Shown: one piece after another, positions 49,252 to 57,200 of the stretch | Layout: every line of letters starts with the position of its first letter | Numbering within the stretch: position 1 is the stretch's first letter | Source: an uncultured Collinsella sp. | GTDB lineage: Bacteria; Actinomycetota; Coriobacteriia; Coriobacteriales; Coriobacteriaceae | Direction: 5' to 3' | DNA length: 64,000 nt | Assembly (NCBI GenBank): GCA_900542085.1 | Contig: UQMK01000002.1 | Span: forward strand, 61,202 to 125,201 | Notes under the pieces: generated by a model | The model's input: only the letters and a program-made list of their open reading frames with translations | What the model was told of the DNA's origin: nothing | Database searches by the model: none | Made by a program: the position numbers and the translations under genes

Positions 49252-50412
49252 ATGAAAAATCGTACGGTCTTGCTTTATATGATGTTCGTTTTCCTGTCGA
49301 ACTTCAGCACCATTTTGTATTTCCTAACTGTCTACCTTGAGTTCGTCGGGCTTTCGATGGTAGCGATTTCTAGCATGATGATTGCATATCAAGTGAGCAA
49401 GTTCATCCTTGAAGTTCCCACTGGCTATATTGCTGATAGGTTTGGACGAAAGACAAGCGGTCTCGTTGGCGTCGTGGGAATGCTTGGATACTACGCCGCC
49501 CTGCTTTTCGTCCGTTCTCCTCTGCTTTTAATCGGCGCGTTTGCTCTCAAAGGTTTTGCCGTTGCATGTATGAGTGGATCCATAGAAGCGATTTACATTG
49601 ACAGCGTCTCTCAGGACCAGCTCGTAAGACTTAATGTCGTTGAGCGATTTGTTTTCTATGCCTCTTATGCCCTCTCCGCTTGTGTGGGCGGTTTCATTTC
49701 GTCCGCCGGCGCGTATCTCATTGGGCTTTCGGTCGATATCATCACAATGGTGCTGACATTGGTTGTCGTTGTCTGTATTCCTGAGGTGAGAAGAGAGAGC
49801 GCTGCGGTGACACCTGGGCATGGAATGAGCCCGAGGATGATCGGTGCCGCTATTGCGGGTAATGGCATTCTTCGTTCAGCGTTCATCATGGACTGTTCTC
49901 AGGCATTTGCTTTTGTCGCCCTGGAAGACTTTTTCTCACTGTTGCTTGCGGGTCGCGGAATGAATGCCGTCGCTTCGGGTGTGATCATTGCGGTCCAGCT
50001 CCTGGCCTCGGCCTCCATGGGGATTATTGTGCCCAGTGTGATTGCTCATGTCGACAAGGGCCGTTTTGCGCGTATTTGCGGCATCGTGCGCCTTTCCCTG
50101 ACTGCCCTGTTTTTGATTCCCTTTACTCCGGTCTATTTGCTGCCCGTGTTCTATGTGTTGCAGACGGTCGCTTACTCGTTATTTGCTCCAATTAAATACT
50201 CAATTTTTCAAAATGCTGCCGATTCATCGATGCGCTGTTCACTGATTTCGGTTCAAAGCCAGATGGTGGCGGTGGGTGCCATCCTTTTCTATCTGTTCAA
50301 TGCTGCGTTGAGCAGCATCGCGGACATTCGAGTCATATTGCTTGTCGCGCTCGGGATTTCTTCTTTGGTGTATATCCCCGCGCTATTTCGTCTTACAAGT
50401 CAAAGGCCGTGA
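49252..50412 (+). CDS. MFS transporter, efflux-type
   Basis: 386 residues with 12 hydrophobic segments. PTGYIADRFGRKTSGLVGVV is the loop 2-3 signature of MFS drug/solute exporters, preceded by YQVSKFILEVPTG. GGAGGGCGGAG is close to ATG 49252. The codon pattern is AT-richer than the flanks, shared with the LysR gene. A drug- or metabolite-export role is the usual guess for such LysR/MFS pairs; the substrate is unknown. A terminator follows. Confidence 0.85.
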   Translation: MKNRTVLLYMMFVFLSNFSTILYFLTVYLEFVGLSMVAISSMMIAYQVSKFILEVPTGYIADRFGRKTSGLVGVVGMLGYYAALLFVRSPLLLIGAFALKGFAVACMSGSIEAIYIDSVSQDQLVRLNVVERFVFYASYALSACVGGFISSAGAYLIGLSVDIITMVLTLVVVVCIPEVRRESAAVTPGHGMSPRMIGAAIAGNGILRSAFIMDCSQAFAFVALEDFFSLLLAGRGMNAVASGVIIAVQLLASASMGIIVPSVIAHVDKGRFARICGIVRLSLTALFLIPFTPVYLLPVFYVLQTVAYSLFAPIKYSIFQNAADSSMRCSLISVQSQMVAVGAILFYLFNAALSSIADIRVILLVALGISSLVYIPALFRLTSQRP

Positions 50413-50445
50413 GTATTTGGGCACCGATAACTTATATATCAACGC

Positions 50446-50481
50446 AATAAACCCGAGCGCGAGGGCGTTTGGGTTTATTAT
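50446..50481 (+). terminator. Terminator after the MFS gene
   Basis: AATAAACCC / GGGTTTATT arms with a GC-rich 16-base loop, followed by ATTG; also A-rich on the other side. Confidence 0.7.
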
Positions 50482-50532
50482 TGAAGCGTATGTAACCTGG
50501 CGGCGCCACACCGCCTGTTAGTAGGGAGACAC

Positions 50533-51711
50533 ATGAACGTTCTGGTCGTCAACGCAGGATCTTCGACCCTTAAGTATCAGGTCATCGATACCAAATCCCA
50601 CAAGGTGTCCGCAAAGGGCTCCTGCGAGCGCGTTTGCTTTACCGGCGGTACCTTCACCCATGCTGCCAACGGCTCCAAGAAGGTGACCGAGAACATCGAG
50701 TTCCCCGACCACAAGGTCGCCATCGAGGTCGTCCTGAAGGACCTCGAGGCCAATGGCGTCAAGATCGAAGGCATTGGTCACCGCATCGTTCAGGGCGGTT
50801 GGTACTTTGGCGATTCCTCCCTCGTCGACGAGGACGTCCTCGCCAAGATTCGCGAGGTCGCCCCGCTGGCGCCGCTGCACAACAACCCCGAGGCCAACGT
50901 TATCGAGTTCTGCCTGGAGCAGTATCCCGATCTACCCAACGTTACGGTCTACGACACCGCTTTCCACTTCAACATGCCCGAGGTCGCCAAGACCTACGCC
51001 CTTCCCAAGGATGTTTGCGACAAGCTGCACATCCGTAAGTACGGCGCCCACGGCACCAGCTATCGTTACATCTCCAAGAAGGTCGCCGAGATGACCAACG
51101 GCGAGGCCCGCAAGGTTGTCGTGTGCCACATCGGCTCCGGTGCCTCCCTGTGCGCCATCGAGGACGGCAAGTGCATGGATACCACTATGGGCCTCACCCC
51201 GCTCGACGGCGTCATGATGGGCACCCGCTGCGGCTCCATCGACCCGGCTACCGTGTGCTACCTGCAGCGCGAGGGTGGCTACACCTTCGACGAGGTCGAC
51301 GAGATGATGAACAAGAAGTCCGGTCTTTTGGCTGTGACCGGTGGCAAGACCAACGACTGCCGCAACGTCGAGGAGCTCGCCGCCGCTGGCGACCCCGAGG
51401 CTCAGCTCGCCTTCGATATGTTCGTCTACAAGATTGCCGCCAAGGCTGCCGAGATGGCCACTTCCATGTGCGGCATGGACACCCTGGTCTTTACCGCCGG
51501 CATCGGTGAGCACGCTCCGGCCGTTCGCGCCGGCGTTGCCGACCGTCTGGCCTTTATGGGCGTCAAAATGGACCATGCCCGTAACGCCCTGCGTGGCGAC
51601 GGCGCTTGGTGCCTGTCTGCCAAGGATTCCAAGGTCAAGATCTTCGTCATCCCCACGGACGAGGAGTTCATGATCGCTTCTGACGTCGAGCGCATCGTCA
51701 ACGGCAAGTAA
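50533..51711 (+). CDS. ackA: Acetate kinase family protein, first copy (diverged)
   Basis: 392 residues with the acetokinase fold: VLVVNAGSSTLKYQVID, GIGHRIVQGG, TVYDTAFHFNMP, TRCGSIDPATV and FTAGIGEHAPAVR. Two otherwise well-conserved sites differ from the second copy: GAHGTSYRY has Tyr where GTSHRY is usual, and CHIGSGASL replaces CHLGNGASL. The remaining Arg, Asp and Glu contacts look intact. It could prefer another acyl phosphate or differ in direction or rate. GGGAGACAC precedes ATG 50533. It is separated from ackA2 by its own terminator. Confidence 0.88.
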   Translation: MNVLVVNAGSSTLKYQVIDTKSHKVSAKGSCERVCFTGGTFTHAANGSKKVTENIEFPDHKVAIEVVLKDLEANGVKIEGIGHRIVQGGWYFGDSSLVDEDVLAKIREVAPLAPLHNNPEANVIEFCLEQYPDLPNVTVYDTAFHFNMPEVAKTYALPKDVCDKLHIRKYGAHGTSYRYISKKVAEMTNGEARKVVVCHIGSGASLCAIEDGKCMDTTMGLTPLDGVMMGTRCGSIDPATVCYLQREGGYTFDEVDEMMNKKSGLLAVTGGKTNDCRNVEELAAAGDPEAQLAFDMFVYKIAAKAAEMATSMCGMDTLVFTAGIGEHAPAVRAGVADRLAFMGVKMDHARNALRGDGAWCLSAKDSKVKIFVIPTDEEFMIASDVERIVNGK

Positions 51712-51722
51712 TTGCAAGAGGG

Positions 51723-51760
51723 GAGGGGCTGGACGACCAAGCGCCGTTCAGCCCCTCTTT
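51723..51760 (+). terminator. Intrinsic terminator after the first ackA
   Basis: GAGGGGCTG / CAGCCCCTC, a 9-bp stem with a 17-base loop, then TTT. Confidence 0.85.
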
Positions 51761-51874
51761 CGCGCTCGTTGGGCGATATGATGATAGCTATTTATCAGGA
51801 TATGATAACTTCTTATTAAAATGCGGCCGCTTTAAGGGGTCTGCGTCGACCGCATTGCACTTCAAAGGAGTCTC

Positions 51875-53053
51875 ATGAACGTACTTGTTGTCAACGCCGG
51901 CAGCTCAAGCCTTAAATATCAGCTCTTGGATACCGATACCCGCGAGGTTTTCGCCAAGGGCAATTGCGAGCGTATCGGATCGGACATGGGCATCTTTGGC
52001 CACTCCGAGAACGGTGGCGCCAAGCAGACCGAGGAGGTTCCTTTCCCCGATCACCGCTCTGCTATCGCTCGCGTGCTCGAGGAGCTCGAGAAGACCGACT
52101 TTACGATTGATGGCATTGGACATCGTATCGTTCAGGGCGGCTGGCACTTCGATGATTCCGCAGTTGTCGACGACGAGGTCATGGCCAAGATTCTCGAGGT
52201 AGCCCCCTTGGCTCCTCTGCACAACTACGGCGAGGCCGCGGCGATTGAGTATTGTCGTGAGAAGTATCCGGAGCTGCCCAACGTCGCCGTCTTCGACACC
52301 TCGTTCCACATGACCATGCCCGAGGTCGCCTACACCTACGCCCTGCCCAAGGACGTGTGCGACAAGTACCACGTGCGCAAGTACGGCGCCCACGGTACGA
52401 GCCACCGCTACGAGTGGATGATGGCCAAGGAAATCCTGGGCTCGTGTTGCCACCGTCTGCTTTCGTGCCATCTGGGCAACGGTGCTTCGCTTGCCGCCAT
52501 CGAGGACGGTGTGTGCCGCGATACCACGATGGGCCTCACGCCGCTCGACGGCCTGATGATGGGCACCCGTTGTGGCTCCATTGACCCGGCCACCGTGTGC
52601 TACCTCCAGCGCGAGGGCGGTTACAGCTACCAGGAAGTCGACGACATGATGAACAAGCAGTCTGGTCTGCTCGCCATCTCGGGCATCTCCAACGACGCCC
52701 GCGACATCCGCACGCGCGCTTCCGAGGGTGATGAGCGCTGCCTGCTCGCTTTCGATATGTTTGCCTATAAGGCCATGCAGCAGGCCGGCTCCATGATCGC
52801 TTCTATGGCGGGCGTCGATACCATTCCCTTTACCGCCGGCATCGGCGAGAACGACTGGTCGATCCGCAAGGCCTTCTGCGACTGCTTTGAGTGGCTGGGC
52901 GTGCGCATCGACAATAACAAGAACCGTGAGGCCGTGGGCAACGGCCCGCAGGTCATCAGTGCCGCCGGTTCCGCCGTCACGGTCATGGTCATCCCCACCG
53001 ACGAGGAATACATGATCGCCCACGACGTCGAACGCTTGACCAAGAACAACTAG
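51875..53053 (+). CDS. ackA: Acetate kinase, second copy (canonical)
   Basis: 392 residues. VLVVNAGSSSLKYQLLD, GAHGTSHRYEWM, CHLGNGASLAAIE, TRCGSIDPATV and FTAGIGENDWSIR keep all the expected active-site residues. It makes ATP from acetyl phosphate produced by Pta, whose gene is convergent 350 bases away. AAAGGAG precedes ATG 51875. Two direct GATATGAT repeats (51775 and 51799) stand in the upstream gap and may be regulator sites. Confidence 0.95.
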   Translation: MNVLVVNAGSSSLKYQLLDTDTREVFAKGNCERIGSDMGIFGHSENGGAKQTEEVPFPDHRSAIARVLEELEKTDFTIDGIGHRIVQGGWHFDDSAVVDDEVMAKILEVAPLAPLHNYGEAAAIEYCREKYPELPNVAVFDTSFHMTMPEVAYTYALPKDVCDKYHVRKYGAHGTSHRYEWMMAKEILGSCCHRLLSCHLGNGASLAAIEDGVCRDTTMGLTPLDGLMMGTRCGSIDPATVCYLQREGGYSYQEVDDMMNKQSGLLAISGISNDARDIRTRASEGDERCLLAFDMFAYKAMQQAGSMIASMAGVDTIPFTAGIGENDWSIRKAFCDCFEWLGVRIDNNKNREAVGNGPQVISAAGSAVTVMVIPTDEEYMIAHDVERLTKNN

Positions 53054-53075
53054 CGCGCGCATTTGCAAGTAAGCG

Positions 53076-53110
53076 AAAGGCCTTCAGAGCAACAGCTCCG
53101 GAGGCCTTTT
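53076..53110 (+). terminator. Intrinsic terminator after the second ackA
   Basis: AAAGGCCT / AGGCCTTT arms with an inner AGC/GCT pairing, followed by TT. Confidence 0.85.
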
Positions 53111-53258
53111 GCTAGCAGGCGGAAATTCCAGTCCCAAAGTGATCGTCACCAGCAACGCCTGCGCTCCCAACAACGGCACCCAACCATTCAGATCCTCAGC
53201 TCCAGCTCGTAGCCAAGCCGCCGTCTACCCCAGATACCCTGATTGCTACGTAGCAGCA
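53111..53258. other. Non-coding gap between ackA2 and the palindromic element
   Basis: About 150 bases without a convincing ORF, hairpin with U-tract or promoter. I see nothing that I can assign. Confidence 0.5.
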
Positions 53259-53385
53259 GGGGCCCTACAGGGTAAAGCTCTGAAAACATTCCGCAGGACG
53301 GAGGAAGCCCCCGCCGCACGTAGTGCGCAGCGGGGGCTTCCGACATGTCCGAGGACGTTTTCAGAGCTTTACCCTGTAGGGTCCC
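53259..53385. repeat. Large nested palindrome A between ackA2 and pta
   Basis: Outer arms of 29 bases (53259-53287 and 53357-53385, one mismatch; core CCCTACAGGGTAAAGCTC) enclose a second, separate 12-bp GC stem GGAAGCCCCCGC / GCGGGGGCTTCC with a 15-base loop. The two stems are joined by CATTCCGCAGGACGGA and GACATGTCCGAGGAC. The layout parallels elements B and C at 56.9-57.2 kb, and GCAGGACGGAGG resembles GCAAGACGGAGG of B. Confidence 0.75.
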
Positions 53386-53400
53386 GAGGGGATACGTACG

Positions 53401-54381
53401 CTACTCAGCCATCTGAGCCTGGACGGCGGTGATGGCCACGACACCCACGATGTCGTCGGCAGAGCAGCCGCGCGACAGGTCGTTGACCGGCTTGGCGATG
53501 CCCTGCAGGATGGGACCGTAAGCGTCGGCGCCGGCGAAGCGCTGGACCAGCTTGTAGCCGATGTTGCCGGCCTCGAGGTCGGGGAACACGAGCACGTTGG
53601 CCTTGCCGGCGACGGAGGAGCCGGGAGCCTTGAGCTGGGCGACGGTGGGGACGATAGCGGCATCGAGCTGCAGGTCGCCGTCGATGGCGAGCTCGGGAGC
53701 CTTCTCCTTGCAGAACTTCACGGCCTCCTGGACCTTCTTGGCGACCTCGCCGCCGGCGGAGCCCATAGTGGAGTAGGAGAGCATGGCCACGTGCGGCTCA
53801 ACGTTGCCCATGAAGGTGGACCAAGAGTGAGCGGAGGCGATGGCGATCTCGGAGAGCTCGTCGGAGGACGGGTTGATGTTGAGGCCGCAGTCGGCGAAGA
53901 TCAGCGTGCCGTCGGTGCCGAACTGCGGGGTGTCGGTGCACATCACGAAGAAGGCCGAGACCAGCTTGGTACCCGGGGCGGTCTTGAGGATCTGCAGCGC
54001 GGGGCGCAAGGTGTCGGCGGTGGAGTGGCAGGCGCCGGAGACCAGGCCGTCGGCATCGCCCATCTTGACCATCATGGTGCCAAAGTAGGTAGCGTCCATT
54101 ACCTGGGCGCGAGCCTGCTCGATGGTGACGCCCTTCTTGGCGCGGAGCTCGGCAAACTTCTGCGCGTACTCCTCGTGCTTCTCGGCATTACGCGGGTCGA
54201 TGACGGTAGCGCCGGGAACGTTGATCTCGTCGGGGTTGCCCAGGATGACGATCTTTGCCAGGCCCTCCTCGATGATCTTGGTGGCCGCGACGATGGTGCG
54301 CGGATCCTCGCCCTCGGGCAGGACGATCGTCTTAAGGTCGGCCTTGGCGGCAGACTTCATACGGTTTAGGAAATCGCTCAT
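53401..54381 (-). CDS. pta: Phosphate acetyltransferase
   Basis: 326 residues, the short single-domain Pta form. TIVLPEGEDPRTIVAA opens the protein; DGLVSGACHSTADTLRPALQ and FFVMCTDTPQFGTDGTLIFAD are core motifs, and MLSYSTMGSAGG plus NVLVFPDLEAGNIGYKL then QRFAGADAYGP close it. It interconverts acetyl-CoA and acetyl phosphate. Although convergent with the ack genes rather than in one operon, it completes the acetate pathway. ATG 54381 has AAGGAG upstream. Confidence 0.95.
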   Translation of the reverse strand: MSDFLNRMKSAAKADLKTIVLPEGEDPRTIVAATKIIEEGLAKIVILGNPDEINVPGATVIDPRNAEKHEEYAQKFAELRAKKGVTIEQARAQVMDATYFGTMMVKMGDADGLVSGACHSTADTLRPALQILKTAPGTKLVSAFFVMCTDTPQFGTDGTLIFADCGLNINPSSDELSEIAIASAHSWSTFMGNVEPHVAMLSYSTMGSAGGEVAKKVQEAVKFCKEKAPELAIDGDLQLDAAIVPTVAQLKAPGSSVAGKANVLVFPDLEAGNIGYKLVQRFAGADAYGPILQGIAKPVNDLSRGCSADDIVGVVAITAVQAQMAE

Positions 54382-54434
54382 GTTACTCCTTACAAGCGTT
54401 TCGCTAAGCTCCAGGCGCCCGGCTGTTCACGAAT

Positions 54435-54455
54435 AAACCCGCTGCTAGCGGGTTT
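54435..54455. promoter_or_regulatory. Hairpin in the pta leader
   Basis: AAACCCGCT GCT AGCGGGTTT is a perfect 9-bp hairpin 53 bases upstream of pta. It has no strong U-tract. It may be a leader structure or the residue of a terminator. Confidence 0.45.
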
Positions 54456-54528
54456 ACCTTTCAATTATGTACGCCGCGGTGCTTGAGCTTTCCTTGTGTG
54501 GCAAGCTCATTATAGGACGCATTAGCGC

Positions 54529-54534
54529 TATAAT
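54529..54534 (+). promoter_or_regulatory. Candidate -10 box for glf
   Basis: A consensus TATAAT lies 79 bases before the glf start; the -35 region is weak. A second TATAAT on the minus strand at 54509-54514 could serve pta, making overlapping divergent promoters. Confidence 0.45.
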
Positions 54535-54612
54535 CGCTCTGATAAATATGTCTCGAAGAATGTTCGAGAAAAGCCCAGCTAACGAGCCCGTGGCTTTTGA
54601 CAAGGAGTATCG

Positions 54613-55815
54613 ATGCAGATTACCTCAGGCCTGCCTGAAGGCTTTAACGCCGGCGTATACGACATGATTGTCGTCGGTGCTGGATATGCCGGTGCCGTTT
54701 GCGCCCGTCGTCTCGCCGAGACTATCGGCTATCGCGTTGCCGTTCTGGAACGCCGTAGTCACATTGCGGGTAACGCCTACGACTGCGCTGATGAGGCCGG
54801 AATCCTGGTCCACGAGTATGGTCCGCACATCTACCATACCTTTAATGAGCGCGTCCACAATTTCCTGTCGCGCTTTACCAAGTGGACGGACTACCAGCAC
54901 AAGGTGCTCGCCAACATCAACGGCACCCTTATGCCTGTGCCCTTTAACCACGCGAGCCTCAAGCTCGCCTTTGGCGATGAGCGCGGCGAGGAGCTGTATC
55001 AGAAGCTCGTGGAGACCTTTGGCAAGGACGTCAAGGTGCCCATCATGGAGCTGCGCAAGAAGAACGACCCGGATCTTGCCGAGGTCGCCGATTACGTCTA
55101 CGAGAACGTCTTTTTGCATTACACCATGAAGCAGTGGGGTCAGACGCCCGACCAGATCGATCCCTCGATCACCGGCCGCGTTCCCGTCTTTGTGGGCGAC
55201 GATGACCGCTACTTCCCGCAGGCTCCCTTCCAGGGCATGCCGCAGGACGGCTATACCGCGCTGTTCGAGCGCATGCTCGACCACGATCTGATTGATGTGT
55301 TCTGCGACGTGGACGCCCGCGACCTCTTCGAGATCGACGAGACCACCGTCAAGATCGACGGTAAGGTCTATGGCGGCGAGATCGTCTACACCGGTCCGCT
55401 TGACGAGCTGTTCAACCTCGACCTGGGCGCTCTGCCGTACCGTACGCTCGACATGAAGTTCGAGACGCTCGATATGGACCAGTTCCAGCCCGTGGGCACC
55501 GTCAACTACACCACGAGCGAGGATTACACGCGCATCACCGAGTTCAAGAACATGACTGGTCAGGTCCTGCCCGGCAAGACCACCATCATGAAGGAGTATT
55601 CCAAGGCCTATACGCCCGGCTCGGGCGAGACGCCCTATTACGCCATTCTGGAGCCCGAGAACCGCGAGCTCTATGAGCGCTATCTTGAGCGCGTCCAGAA
55701 CCTGACGAACTTCCACCCGGTGGGTCGTCTGGCCGAGTATCGTTACTACGATATGGATGCCGTGACCAACTCTGCCCTCGATCTTTCGGATGAGATTATC
55801 GCCTGCCATGCATAA
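54613..55815 (+). CDS. glf: UDP-galactopyranose mutase
   Basis: 400 residues. MIVVGAGYAGAVCARRLAE is the FAD-binding loop. ERRSHIAGNAYDCADEAG and HEYGPHIYHTFN are conserved UGM motifs, and YTGPLDELFN and FHPVGRLAEYRYYDMD complete the substrate site. It converts UDP-galactopyranose to UDP-galactofuranose, the donor for galactofuranose-containing surface glycans. AAGGAG lies 7 bases before ATG 54613. The last codons overlap the start of a glycosyltransferase gene. Confidence 0.95.
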   Translation: MQITSGLPEGFNAGVYDMIVVGAGYAGAVCARRLAETIGYRVAVLERRSHIAGNAYDCADEAGILVHEYGPHIYHTFNERVHNFLSRFTKWTDYQHKVLANINGTLMPVPFNHASLKLAFGDERGEELYQKLVETFGKDVKVPIMELRKKNDPDLAEVADYVYENVFLHYTMKQWGQTPDQIDPSITGRVPVFVGDDDRYFPQAPFQGMPQDGYTALFERMLDHDLIDVFCDVDARDLFEIDETTVKIDGKVYGGEIVYTGPLDELFNLDLGALPYRTLDMKFETLDMDQFQPVGTVNYTTSEDYTRITEFKNMTGQVLPGKTTIMKEYSKAYTPGSGETPYYAILEPENRELYERYLERVQNLTNFHPVGRLAEYRYYDMDAVTNSALDLSDEIIACHA

Positions 55816-56839
55816 AGTCATATCATTCGGTATTCCCTCGTATAACGCCGCCAAGGACATGGACCATTGCATCACCTCCATTCTGGAGGGGAGCAATTAC
55901 GCCACCGATATCGAGATCATCATCGTCGATGACGGTTCCAAGGACGAGACGGCAGCCAAGGCCGACGAGTGGGAGACACGTTATCCCGGCATCATCCGCG
56001 CGGTGCATCAGGAGAACGGCGGCCACGGCATTGCCGTCCTCTCGGGCTTGCGCGAGGCGCAGGGTACCTACTACAAGGTCGTCGACTCGGACGACTGGCT
56101 CGATGGCGCAGCCCTGTCGACTATGCTTTCGATCCTGCGCGGTTTTGAGGAGCGCGACCAGCGCGTCGACCTCTTTATCTCGAACTATGTGTACGAGAAG
56201 GTTTACGAGGGTACGCACACCGCTATTGGCTACAAGTTTGCCCTGCCGCGAAAAAAGATCTTTACCTGGGACCAGATTGGTCATTTCCGTCTGGACCAGA
56301 ATCTGCTTATGCACAGCCTGTGCTATCGCACGGATGTGCTGCGCGCGTCCAATCTGCCTATGCCGCCGCACACGTTCTATGTAGACAACATCTACGCCTA
56401 CGTGCCGCTGCCGCGTTGTAAGACCATGTACTACGCCGATATCGACCTCTATCGCTACTTTATCGGCCGTGAGGGTCAAAGCGTCAACGAGGCCACGATG
56501 GTCAAGCGTCTGGACCAGCAGTTCCGCGTGACGCGCATCATGATGGAGTCGTTCCATCTGTACGGCGATGTCGAGTCATCGCGTCTGCGCTCGTACATGA
56601 TGGGCTATTTCACCATGATGATGGCAATCTGCTCGGTGCTTACTAAGCTTTCCGACGAGGATTGTGCCGACGAGCGCCTGAAGACGTTGTGGAGTGATCT
56701 GAAAGCCTATGACGAGCGTATGTATCGTCGTGCACGCTACGGTGTGGTCGGCTTCTTCACCAACCTGCGCGGTCGTGCCGGAGACAAAACCACACTCGGC
56801 CTATACCGTCTTGCCTCAAAGATCTTCAAATTCAACTAG
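55808..56839 (+). CDS. GT2-family glycosyltransferase
   Basis: 343 residues from ATG 55808, overlapping glf by 8 bases. SFGIPSYNAAKDMDHCITSI and IEIIIVDDGSKDETAAKA form the GT-A nucleotide-sugar site, and KVVDSDDWLDGAAL carries the DxD metal motif. The C-terminal part is basic and hydrophobic (YGVVGFFTNLRGRAG). Coupling to glf suggests transfer of galactofuranose or a neighbouring sugar to a cell-surface polymer. Acceptor unknown. Confidence 0.88.
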   Translation: MHKVISFGIPSYNAAKDMDHCITSILEGSNYATDIEIIIVDDGSKDETAAKADEWETRYPGIIRAVHQENGGHGIAVLSGLREAQGTYYKVVDSDDWLDGAALSTMLSILRGFEERDQRVDLFISNYVYEKVYEGTHTAIGYKFALPRKKIFTWDQIGHFRLDQNLLMHSLCYRTDVLRASNLPMPPHTFYVDNIYAYVPLPRCKTMYYADIDLYRYFIGREGQSVNEATMVKRLDQQFRVTRIMMESFHLYGDVESSRLRSYMMGYFTMMMAICSVLTKLSDEDCADERLKTLWSDLKAYDERMYRRARYGVVGFFTNLRGRAGDKTTLGLYRLASKIFKFN

Positions 56840-56861
56840 CACAGAAGCGCTCGGGTAACGG

Positions 56862-56970
56862 GGACCCCTGGTCCTTAACTTGCTACTTCGAACAGTCCTG
56901 CGCAAGACGGAGGCGCCACTGGCGCCTCCTTTGCGTGCGGAACTCGTATCAAGTTAAGGACCAGGGGTCC
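56862..56970 (+). repeat. Large nested palindrome B
   Basis: Perfect 21-base outer arms (56862-56882, 56950-56970; core CCCTGGTCCTTAACTTG) enclose an inner hairpin GGAGGCGCC ACT GGCGCCTCC. Between the stems, ACAGTCCTGCGCAAGAC on the left and TTTGCGTGCGGAACTCG on the right match element C read on the other strand. It sits just after the GT2 gene. Confidence 0.8.
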
Positions 56971-57063
56971 TCTGCTGTGTCTCGCTTTGTGTTAGCAAGC
57001 AGAATTTGAAGATCTTGGACGCGCGGTACACAGGGACCTGGGCTGAAAAGAATCTGATTGGTA

Positions 57064-57188
57064 GGTTGTCCGGTGGGTCTTGGTTATGTTTGTCGCGAGT
57101 TCCGCACGAGCCGAAGAGCACTTAATGTGCTCTTCGTGCGAGCCAGGACTGTAGAGCAGCAAACATAACCAAGACCCACTGGACAACC
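57064..57188 (-). repeat. Large nested palindrome C
   Basis: Outer arms of 29 bases (57064-57092 and 57160-57188, one mismatch; core GGGTCTTGGTTATGTTTG) enclose the inner hairpin GAAGAGCAC TTAAT GTGCTCTTC. On the minus strand the junctions read ACAGTCCTG and GTGCGGAACTCG, as in element B, while outer and inner stems are unrelated in sequence. It ends 13 bases from the stop of the P1 peptidase gene. Confidence 0.8.
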
Positions 57189-57200
57189 GGACGAGCCAGT

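Noticed and set aside
53111..53258. Possible small gene between ackA2 and element A
   Set aside because: Only short open frames without ribosome sites and with unusual amino-acid composition.
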